Shown here piece by piece: positions 7,124 to 13,885 of a stretch of 21,063 nt of DNA. This DNA is from a virus. The stretch covers positions 1-21,063 of IMG/VR virus record IMGVR_UViG_3300013127_000788, one strand, 5' to 3'. The first letter of the stretch is position 1; each line of letters begins with the position of its first letter. Made by a program: the position numbers and the translations under genes. The notes under the pieces are model-generated. The model saw nothing but the letters and a program-made list of their open reading frames with translations. It had not been told where the DNA came from and ran no database searches.

Positions 7124-8160
7124 CTACACAGACAAAAAAAAGAATTGATTTAAATAAAATTAGAATTATTATATATAATAATATTGAATTGCTATTAGAC
7201 AATTTAAATATAAATTATGAAAACTCTGGATCAAATTATTTCTCAACATGCCCTATACATGGCGGGAGCGACAACAAGAAAGCTTTATTAATTTCAACAG
7301 AAAAAAAATATTGGAGATGCTGGACGAGGTCGTGTCACGAGACCCACGGAAAAGATATTTTCGATTTCATAAGAGCTACACTCTGTAATAAAAATGGAAA
7401 AGACTTTACATTTTTAGATACTTTAAAATTTGTGTGCAAAATCTATAATATAGATTATAAAAATATAGAAAAAGAAAAAACAGTCGATTATCCAGAAAAT
7501 GACTTTGTAGAAATAATAAAGATTTTTTCGAAAAAAGAAAATAACCTAGAGAACAGTAAAGTCAAGGAGATACAGTCTAATAATCAAACATCAAAATATT
7601 TTGAAGGCCGTGGATTTAAACGTGAGACATTAAAATATTTTAATATTATTGATTTATCTGACGAAGATCATGAAATGAAAAATAGATCTATTATCCCAAT
7701 TCACGATGAGCATTCAGACTTGGTAGCGTATATTGGCCGCTCAACAAAATGTTATATTACACCAAAGTTCATCTTCACAAAAGGTTTTAAAAAATCTAAC
7801 TATTTATATAATTATCACAGAGCTTTAGATTCAATATGTAAAAAATCATGCATATTTATTTTAGAGGGTCAGAGTGATGTATGGAGAATGTATGAAGCTG
7901 GAGTAGAAAATTGCGTAAGTATTTTTGGAAGAGAAATATCTGATGTACAAAAACGTAAAATATTAAAATTGAATATTACAACAATGGTTGTTTTAACGGA
8001 TAACGATCAGGCCGGTAGAGAATCAAAATTTAAAATACAGCGTCAATTCAGCAGAATGCTAAATTTAAAATTTCCAATATTAAATAAAAAAGATGTCGGC
8101 GACATGACCGTAGAACAAGTAACAGATACAATTCTTTCACAGGTAAAAGGTTTATATTGA
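7120..8160 (+). CDS. DnaG-type DNA primase
   Basis: A 346-residue primase that lays down RNA primers. The N-terminal zinc-binding domain has C44-x2-H47 and C67-x4-C72 (CPIHGG and CWTRSC), a phage-like version of the CHC2 finger that reads the priming site. After a linker of about 80 residues, the TOPRIM catalytic domain shows the acidic pair in FILEGQSD (Glu249) and the metal-binding VLTDNDQAGR (Asp294, Asp296). It is shorter than bacterial DnaG (about 580) because it lacks the C-terminal helicase-binding domain. The start ATG 7120 has AAGGAA 6 bases upstream. Adjacency to the DnaB-like helicase supports a working helicase-primase pair. Confidence 0.9.
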   Translation: MTTQTKKRIDLNKIRIIIYNNIELLLDNLNINYENSGSNYFSTCPIHGGSDNKKALLISTEKKYWRCWTRSCHETHGKDIFDFIRATLCNKNGKDFTFLDTLKFVCKIYNIDYKNIEKEKTVDYPENDFVEIIKIFSKKENNLENSKVKEIQSNNQTSKYFEGRGFKRETLKYFNIIDLSDEDHEMKNRSIIPIHDEHSDLVAYIGRSTKCYITPKFIFTKGFKKSNYLYNYHRALDSICKKSCIFILEGQSDVWRMYEAGVENCVSIFGREISDVQKRKILKLNITTMVVLTDNDQAGRESKFKIQRQFSRMLNLKFPILNKKDVGDMTVEQVTDTILSQVKGLY

Positions 8161-8169
8161 GGAGTAAAA

Positions 8170-8985
8170 ATGATAATTGGAATTGCCGGTAAGAAGCAAG
8201 CTGGTAAAAATACTGTTGCAAATATAATGCACGGAATTTTTTTAAAAAAGAATGGAATGATCTCCGATTTTAATATAGACTGGAGAGGAAGATTGTATGT
8301 ATTTACAACAAATATAAATGGCGAACAGGGATGGGGAGAATTTGATATCTCAAGAAAAGACGAAGAGTTTCTTGGGTGGGCTGATAATAATATGCATCCT
8401 TATATAAAACTTTATAGCTTTGCTGATACACTTAAATTAATTGCAGTAAACCTCTTCAAGATTCCAGAAGAATCTGTTTATGGAACAGATGAACAAAAAA
8501 ATCAACTACAGGAACATTTACTATGGGAAAATATGCCCGGAGTTATTTGTTACCCCAACTACGTAGAATGCGGAAATGCAACTCATGGCGATATTGACCC
8601 AAATAATATTGGATTAATTACCCATAAGACAGGATCAATGACCGCTCGCGAATTCTTACAATATTTCGGTACAAATATAATGAGAAAAATATTTGAACCA
8701 ATATGGGTAGAAGATACAATAAGAAGGATAAAACTTGAGCAATCTTTAATATCAGTTATTGCGGATGTTAGATTTGAAAATGAGGCAAACGCAATTATAG
8801 AAAACGGCGGAAAGCTAATGAAGCTTACAAGAAATATTTCGAATGATAATCATTCAAGTGAAACCAGCTTGGATAATTACCCAGATAAAAATTATGATTT
8901 TATCATTGATAATAGTGATAAAAATTTTACAATAGAGAATTTAACGCAAGAAATTAAAACGATTTTTGAGAAAATAAAATGCTAA
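8170..8985 (+). CDS. Deoxynucleoside monophosphate kinase
   Basis: A 271-residue kinase with a P-loop at the very N-terminus (GIAGKKQAGKNT, 4-15). It also has the downstream conserved block characteristic of phage dNMP kinases: the REFLQYFGTNIMR segment followed by ADVRFENEANAI. It transfers phosphate from ATP to dNMPs, raising the dNDP pool for the phage. An additional stretch of about 60 residues between the P-loop and the FADTLK segment enlarges the protein relative to T4 gp1 (241 residues). A strong ribosome site (GGAG) precedes ATG 8170. It overlaps the following nuclease gene by 7 bases. Confidence 0.88.
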   Translation: MIIGIAGKKQAGKNTVANIMHGIFLKKNGMISDFNIDWRGRLYVFTTNINGEQGWGEFDISRKDEEFLGWADNNMHPYIKLYSFADTLKLIAVNLFKIPEESVYGTDEQKNQLQEHLLWENMPGVICYPNYVECGNATHGDIDPNNIGLITHKTGSMTAREFLQYFGTNIMRKIFEPIWVEDTIRRIKLEQSLISVIADVRFENEANAIIENGGKLMKLTRNISNDNHSSETSLDNYPDKNYDFIIDNSDKNFTIENLTQEIKTIFEKIKC

Positions 8986-10001
8986 TAACATACATTAGAT
9001 CTTCAAGCTACAATCAGTGGGATTATTGTGAAATGTCATATTTTTTGACATATGTCTTAGGTTATCAACAAGATTCGGGGAAAAAAGCTGAACTTGGAAC
9101 AATAGTTCATAAAACTTTAGAAGTTTTTGCAAGCATAAAAAAGGCTCTACAAGAAAGCGGTCAAAGGCAAAAGTTTTTAGAAATAAATGATGATGCAATA
9201 GGTAAATATAGAATTGAAAAAAACAAACTACTGCTTGATGAAACTGTTGAGGATGTACTTGAAAAAAGTTTTAATTATTATTCATCTATTTCAAAACATG
9301 AATGGTCAACCTCAGATAGATCTGAATGTTTAAAACTAGTATTGAATACAATCAATTTTAATAACGGTCAGTTTGATCCAAGACTTAGCAACATAATAGA
9401 CCCAGAACCTCATTTTGATATTCCAATCGATGAAGAGTGGGCAAAGTTTACATACGAAATAGACGGAAAAATGGTAAATGGACAGCTTGCTATTAAAGGT
9501 ACAATTGATCTTGTAACAAAAGTATCAGATGATACAATAGAAGTTATTGATTATAAAACTGGAAAAAGATTAGATTGGGCCACTGGCGAAGAGAAGGACT
9601 ATGAAAAATTATCAAAAGATCCTCAGCTACTCTTATATAATTATGCGATATCTAAATTATACCCACAATATAAGCAAGCAATCATGACAATATTTTTCAT
9701 AAAAGATGGCGGACCATTTAGCATGTGTTTTGATAAAAGCGATCAAGAAAAATTTATTGAAATGCTAAAAAATAGATACGAAGAAATAAAATCTAGTGTC
9801 ATGCCTAAGCCATTGTCACAAGACAGAAGTCATTGGAAATGCACTAAATTATGCCACTTCTGTAAGAATAAATGGCCTGGAAGCGATAAAAATATGTGTA
9901 TTTATATAGAAGACAAGCTAAAAAATGACGGAATAGAAAAAACCATTAAAGAATGTACAAGGAAAAATTTTTCAATTGGATATTACGAAAGTCCGGGTTA
10001 A
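8979..10001 (+). CDS. RecB/Cas4-type PD-(D/E)XK nuclease with predicted Fe-S cluster
   Basis: A 340-residue nuclease of the PDDEXK_1/RecB family. Visible motifs in order are the N-terminal SSYNQWDYC; GTIVHKTLE (Gly40, His44, Glu48); GTIDLV with Asp177; EVIDYKTGK with Asp191 and Lys193 of the catalytic core; and QLLLY (Gln216, Tyr220), the RecB motif that contacts DNA. Cys17 together with Cys288, Cys292, Cys295 and/or Cys307 reproduces the one-plus-three cysteine layout that binds a 4Fe-4S cluster in AddB and Cas4. It probably trims DNA ends during recombination or host DNA breakdown. No helicase domain is attached. Confidence 0.87.
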   Translation: MLITYIRSSSYNQWDYCEMSYFLTYVLGYQQDSGKKAELGTIVHKTLEVFASIKKALQESGQRQKFLEINDDAIGKYRIEKNKLLLDETVEDVLEKSFNYYSSISKHEWSTSDRSECLKLVLNTINFNNGQFDPRLSNIIDPEPHFDIPIDEEWAKFTYEIDGKMVNGQLAIKGTIDLVTKVSDDTIEVIDYKTGKRLDWATGEEKDYEKLSKDPQLLLYNYAISKLYPQYKQAIMTIFFIKDGGPFSMCFDKSDQEKFIEMLKNRYEEIKSSVMPKPLSQDRSHWKCTKLCHFCKNKWPGSDKNMCIYIEDKLKNDGIEKTIKECTRKNFSIGYYESPG

Positions 10002-10005
10002 TTAA

Positions 10006-10671
10006 ATGGATTACATAAAAGAAATAAATGAAAAAATATCTATCAAGATAAACGATATTAAATATTCTAATAAAACAAAAATGTTGAATGTTTCAAAAGA
10101 GGTTACTGTTGGCTGGAGAGACATTCTTCCAGAGCCACCTTCTAACAATAGCGAAACTACATTAAAAGAATTAAAATATTTAGAACAACTAACTAAAAGT
10201 TTAAGTTCTGATCAAAAAAATATTGTTCTTGCAGTAGACAAAAGCTCATTATTTGTATATGATCAAACATTGCTAGATTTAAATTTAGAATTCCCAAAAG
10301 AAGATTATGAAAAATCTTGGAATATACTAAAAAATATAATAATGAATATTAAATATATTCATAATAGACCAAGACCATATCAAATTGCAAATTATTTTGA
10401 TATAAATATTAATGTTACAGAAACAAAAACCCATCACACTCCAGCTTATCCATCTGGACATACAGCTCAGGCTGCTTTAGCTGCGTATTTATTAGCAGCA
10501 AAATACCCAGAACATTCCGGAGAATTTTTTGATAAAGTAGGTTTAGTTGGAAATGCTAGATGTATGCAGGGTGTTCATTACCCATCAGATAATGAAGCTT
10601 CAATGATAATAGTTGGGGCCGTATGGGAAGATATAAGATATAAACTTTTTCCAGAATATAAACAATTTTAA
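10006..10671 (+). CDS. PAP2/acid phosphatase-family enzyme, soluble
   Basis: A 221-residue protein with the complete three-part active site of the PAP2/vanadium haloperoxidase superfamily: K-x6-RP (Lys116 to Arg123-Pro124 within KYIHNRPRP), PSGH (149-152), and R-x5-H-x3-D (Arg185, His191, Asp195). The motif-3 histidine forms a phosphoenzyme. Unlike membrane lipid phosphatases of this family, no clear multi-span membrane segments or signal peptide are seen, so a soluble class A acid-phosphatase-like enzyme acting in the cytoplasm is likelier. The gene sits among nucleotide and DNA enzymes, so the substrate could be a nucleotide or another small phosphate ester. Substrate cannot be deduced. Confidence 0.82.
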   Translation: MDYIKEINEKISIKINDIKYSNKTKMLNVSKEVTVGWRDILPEPPSNNSETTLKELKYLEQLTKSLSSDQKNIVLAVDKSSLFVYDQTLLDLNLEFPKEDYEKSWNILKNIIMNIKYIHNRPRPYQIANYFDININVTETKTHHTPAYPSGHTAQAALAAYLLAAKYPEHSGEFFDKVGLVGNARCMQGVHYPSDNEASMIIVGAVWEDIRYKLFPEYKQF

Positions 10672-10682
10672 GGAGAATTAAA

Positions 10683-11507
10683 ATGCCTATTCCACAAAAA
10701 AACCCCGGAGAAGATAAAAATAATTTTATGGGGCGCTGTATGTCAAACGAGACAATGAAAGAAGAATATCCGGATCAAGATCAAAGAACTGCGGTATGCA
10801 TGACAAAAGCAACTTTTGATATGGGGTACATAGAGGCCGCTGATTACCAAATGTACTTTGAAATGTATGGCTCCGAAGAAGAATTAAATGAAGATAATTT
10901 CTATATACCAAATCCAGAAGAGTATTTAACACTATCGCAAATCCGTGCAGAAAATTGTGGTTGCGGTTCCAATTGTGATGACGAAGAAGAGCAAGAAGAT
11001 GAAGACGAGGATTCAAAGGGGGAGTGGGATATAGCCGCCGAGAGACCTGGATTATGGGAAAATATTAGAAAGAAAAAAGAACGAGAAGGAAAGAATTACA
11101 AACCCGCCAAAAAGGGAGACCCTGATCGACCAGACCCAGAAGCCTGGAAGAAGGCTCAAAGTAAATTTAAATATAAGAATCCCAAAACTGGAGAATTTTA
11201 TTTTTACGAAAGACAGGGTGTATATAAAAAGAATGGAGATCCACTAGTATATATCGGAAAAGCGTCAGAGTATCAAGGTAGGAAAGTACAACTTGGTAAA
11301 CCGTTTAGAACTCCCGACGGGCCTAAGAAGTTTAGTGTTTATGTGAAAAACGAAAAGGGTAATGTTGTTAAAGTAAACTTCGGCGATCCTAACATGAAGA
11401 TTAAAAAGAATATTCCAGAACGACGTAAAAGCTTCCGGGCGCGACACAATTGCGATAATCCTGGGCCGCGATGGAAAGCCAGATATTGGTCATGCAGGGC
11501 TTGGTAA
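10683..11507 (+). CDS. Two-module acidic phage protein of unknown function
   Basis: A 274-residue protein preceded by a strong AAGGAG site. Residues 1-43 form a compact module (FMGRCM at 15-20, EYPDQDQRTAVCM at 28-40) that recurs at the N-terminus of several phage proteins. The middle has a CGCGSNC patch (92-98) and an acidic run (99-110). The C-terminal module, from LGKPFRTPDGPKKFSVYV (204-221), passes through NFGDPNMKIKK (232-242) and ends in SFRARHNC with a WKARYWSCRAW tail. I recognise this C-terminal block as one found fused to different phage proteins, some of them linked to capsid or head-maturation genes, but no biochemical role is established. Conserved cysteines in both modules suggest metal binding. 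Confidence 0.75.
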   Translation: MPIPQKNPGEDKNNFMGRCMSNETMKEEYPDQDQRTAVCMTKATFDMGYIEAADYQMYFEMYGSEEELNEDNFYIPNPEEYLTLSQIRAENCGCGSNCDDEEEQEDEDEDSKGEWDIAAERPGLWENIRKKKEREGKNYKPAKKGDPDRPDPEAWKKAQSKFKYKNPKTGEFYFYERQGVYKKNGDPLVYIGKASEYQGRKVQLGKPFRTPDGPKKFSVYVKNEKGNVVKVNFGDPNMKIKKNIPERRKSFRARHNCDNPGPRWKARYWSCRAW

Positions 11508-11509
11508 AA

Positions 11510-11526
11510 AATAATTAAAAATTATT
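11510..11526 (+). terminator. AT-rich inverted repeat before the polymerase locus
   Basis: Directly after the previous stop codon lies AATAATT, a 3-base AAA loop, then AATTATT: a perfect 7-base-pair stem. No T-run follows (the next bases are CCCC), and the stem has no G or C, so it is at best a weak terminator. It could equally be chance in AT-rich DNA. It occupies the only gap in the 10-13 kb interval. Confidence 0.2.
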
Positions 11527-11555
11527 CCCCTAGATTTTCTCACATTGAGGTTTAC

Positions 11556-13217
11556 ATGAATTGGTTTCCGCTTTGCAACTATACACATTACAGTCTATTG
11601 AAAGGGTTTTCTCAACCAAAAGAACTTGCAAAAAAGTGTAAAAATAATGATTATAAAGCTTGCGGGATAGCGGATTATAAATCTATATCTGGAGCAGTAT
11701 CATTTTATTCTGCGTGTATTGAGAACAATATCAAGCCGATAATAGGCTGCTCATTTGATAATTTTTCACTATTTGCTAAAAATAAAAACGGTTGGTTTGA
11801 CTTAATAGAGCTTGTTTCATCGCTTGACGAAAACGATAATTTAGATACTAAGTTTCTAAATTTAATTTGTTCAAAGGGAAACTTAATCTGTGTAGCAAAA
11901 AATGAATTAGCATCTCCAGTTTCTAAAGAGGATTTTTATCTGAAAACAGATTGCTTTTACGACATTTACTATGTAAATCAGGAAGACGCACAATTGCATA
12001 GAATTTTACTATGTTCAAATATGAAGACAACTTTACCAAAGGTATACAAAAAGATAAAGTCTGGCGAAAATATTGAAAACTCAAAATTCTTTGAAAACTC
12101 AGATTTTTACTTAAAAGATAATTTAGAAATTTCTGAGTATATAATAACAGATATAGAATCAGGCAATATCTTTAATGATATATTCAATAAGTGCGAAGAA
12201 TATAGTATATTTGAAAAACCAAAATTACCAAGATTTCCAACTCCAAAGAACGAATCAGAAGAAGAATATCTTACAGAGTTATGTAGAAATGGTTGGCGTA
12301 ACCTCTTAGCTGGAACAGAAAAATCAAATTCTGAAGATAAGAAAAAAACTTATGGAAATAGATTTAAAAAAGAGTTTGAAGTTATAAAAGAGGCGAATCT
12401 CTTTGGGTATTTTCTTATTGTTTGGGATATAATAAAGTATGCAAATGATAACGGCTGGATGACCGGCCCCGGTAGAGGGTCAGCATCCGGATGTTTGATT
12501 TCATATTTACTTGGAATAACCCACGTTGACCCAATTGAATATGATTTATTGTTTGAGAGGTTTTATAATTCTGGAAGGAATACAGATGATCATATATCTC
12601 TCCCAGATATAGATATGGATGTTCCAGCAGACAAACGTGACGAGATTATATCTTACCTAAAAGATAAGTATGGGCAAGATAATGTATGTCAAATGTTAAC
12701 CTTTGGAAGACTTCAAGGTCGAAGCGCTATAAAAGAAGTGTTGCGAGTAAATGAAGCTTGTGGATTTACTGAAATGAATGAGATTACCAAGTATATCCCC
12801 GACGAAGCAGCTATTTCAGATCAACTTCAGGAAATGGACGAAGATGAAAAATCGATAATAAAATGGGCATTAATAAATGAATCGGAATATTTAAAAGATT
12901 TTTGTTTTATAAATAAAAATGGCGACTTAGAAGGTACATATGCAGAATATTTTAAACAGGCGATAAATATAGAGGGTACTTTCAAAACTAAGGGAAAACA
13001 TGCGGCTGGCGTTGTTATATCGGCAAACGAACTTTATAAAGTGTGTCCTATGGTAAACCAAAAAAATGGAAAGGAAAAAATAGCCGGATTAGAAATGACT
13101 GATCTAGAACTTCTTGGCCATGTGAAATTTGATGTTCTAGGATTGTCTTTATTGCAAAAATTAATGTTTATTGATAATATAAAAAAAGGTGAAACTGAAT
13201 GTCTAACAGGGATATAA
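11556..13217 (+). CDS. dnaE: DNA polymerase III alpha (DnaE-type), N-terminal half: PHP, palm, thumb
   Basis: A 553-residue N-terminal half of a C-family polymerase. Residues 1-230 are the PHP region; the thumb/palm follow with GPGRGSASG, then PDIDMDV holding catalytic Asp351 and Asp353. Asp526 in KFDVLGL is the third catalytic carboxylate (E. coli D401, D403, D555). The frame ends 27 residues later, exactly where the palm gives way to the fingers in E. coli alpha. The fingers and all later domains are encoded by a separate gene at 13886. The PHP metal site is degenerate: the usual HLHVHTEYS reads as PLCNYTHYS. ATG 11556 has GAGG upstream. The stop overlaps the exonuclease gene by 19 bases. 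Confidence 0.93.
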   Translation: MNWFPLCNYTHYSLLKGFSQPKELAKKCKNNDYKACGIADYKSISGAVSFYSACIENNIKPIIGCSFDNFSLFAKNKNGWFDLIELVSSLDENDNLDTKFLNLICSKGNLICVAKNELASPVSKEDFYLKTDCFYDIYYVNQEDAQLHRILLCSNMKTTLPKVYKKIKSGENIENSKFFENSDFYLKDNLEISEYIITDIESGNIFNDIFNKCEEYSIFEKPKLPRFPTPKNESEEEYLTELCRNGWRNLLAGTEKSNSEDKKKTYGNRFKKEFEVIKEANLFGYFLIVWDIIKYANDNGWMTGPGRGSASGCLISYLLGITHVDPIEYDLLFERFYNSGRNTDDHISLPDIDMDVPADKRDEIISYLKDKYGQDNVCQMLTFGRLQGRSAIKEVLRVNEACGFTEMNEITKYIPDEAAISDQLQEMDEDEKSIIKWALINESEYLKDFCFINKNGDLEGTYAEYFKQAINIEGTFKTKGKHAAGVVISANELYKVCPMVNQKNGKEKIAGLEMTDLELLGHVKFDVLGLSLLQKLMFIDNIKKGETECLTGI

Positions 13218-13876
13218 TTGTGTTCGATTTTGAGACTTGTTCGCGTAATCCATATAAAACACAACCAACACAATTAGCTGCGATAGCTCTTGATGGAAGA
13301 AATTTTAAATTAAAAGGCGAATTTAATAGCGAAATAAAACCAATACTTGATGATAATAAAGCAATTGAACTGGGTCTTGATCCAGTTGAGGATGAAGCTT
13401 TAAACATAACAAGAAAAACTAGAGATAAATTAGCAGACGCGCCACAATTAAAAACAGTATGGAATAAATTTACAAATTTTGTAAATCAATACAATTGGAA
13501 CAATACTACCTTTTTTGCGCCGATACCAGCTGGATTTAATATACTTGGATTCGATATGATAATAATTAATAGGCTTTGTAAGGAATACGGGCCGTACGAT
13601 GAAAAATCTCAAAGACAAAAACTGTTTCATCAAATATATAAAATCGACGTAATGGATAATGTATTTATGTGGACAGAGGGTGATCCATCAGTAAAATCAA
13701 TAAGCATGGACTCATTAAGAGAAAGGATGGGTATATCAAAAGATAATGCTCACGACGCTCTTCAGGACGTAAAAGATACTGCTAATATAATGATAAAATT
13801 TATGAAAACCCACAGGGCGGTTTATCGTAATTTAAAAATTGAAAAAGCTTTTGCAGATGGCAATTATTATATATAG
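13199..13876 (+). CDS. DnaQ-like DEDDh 3'-5' exonuclease inside the split polymerase locus
   Basis: A complete 225-residue DnaQ-superfamily exonuclease. ExoI is FDFET (Asp10, Glu12), ExoII is AGFNILGFD with Asp119, and ExoIII is HDALQD (His185, Asp190), making it a DEDDh enzyme with all catalytic residues present. It would remove mismatched 3' ends and act as the proofreading subunit. It starts at ATG 13199 with AGGTGA about 7 bases upstream, inside the last 19 bases of the polymerase N-half. It ends at TAG 13874, nine bases before the C-half start. It lies in the same frame as the C-half. Insertion between two halves of one polymerase makes a physical partnership with that polymerase very likely. 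Confidence 0.93.
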   Translation: MSNRDIIVFDFETCSRNPYKTQPTQLAAIALDGRNFKLKGEFNSEIKPILDDNKAIELGLDPVEDEALNITRKTRDKLADAPQLKTVWNKFTNFVNQYNWNNTTFFAPIPAGFNILGFDMIIINRLCKEYGPYDEKSQRQKLFHQIYKIDVMDNVFMWTEGDPSVKSISMDSLRERMGISKDNAHDALQDVKDTANIMIKFMKTHRAVYRNLKIEKAFADGNYYI

Positions 13877-13885
13877 GATATTAAG

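Noticed and set aside
8979-10001. The Cas4-like nuclease as part of a phage CRISPR system.
   Set aside because: There are no repeat arrays, Cas1/Cas2 or effector genes anywhere in the window; the RecB-type motifs are equally typical of stand-alone phage nucleases.
13181-13192. A-AAA-AAA slippery heptamer in the frame of the polymerase N-half, just before the exonuclease start, suggesting a -1 frameshift fusion into the exonuclease frame.
   Set aside because: After a -1 slip the next codons are AGG then TGA at 13190-13192, so the shifted ribosome stops before reaching the exonuclease. The exonuclease has its own ATG and ribosome site.
13200-13217. The last residues of the polymerase N-half read CLTGI, like the start of an intein, hinting at a split intein or scar joining the halves.
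   Set aside because: These 19 bases overlap the exonuclease start and are constrained by it. No other N-intein blocks follow, and the sequence before the C-half start has no His-Asn-Cys type C-intein end.
13874-13876. Possible genome-wide reassignment of TAG, since it separates two in-frame partners.
   Set aside because: TAG also ends the zinc-finger gene (5501) and a glycosyltransferase gene (19450), where stopping makes sense from the next gene's start, so it works as a normal stop codon.
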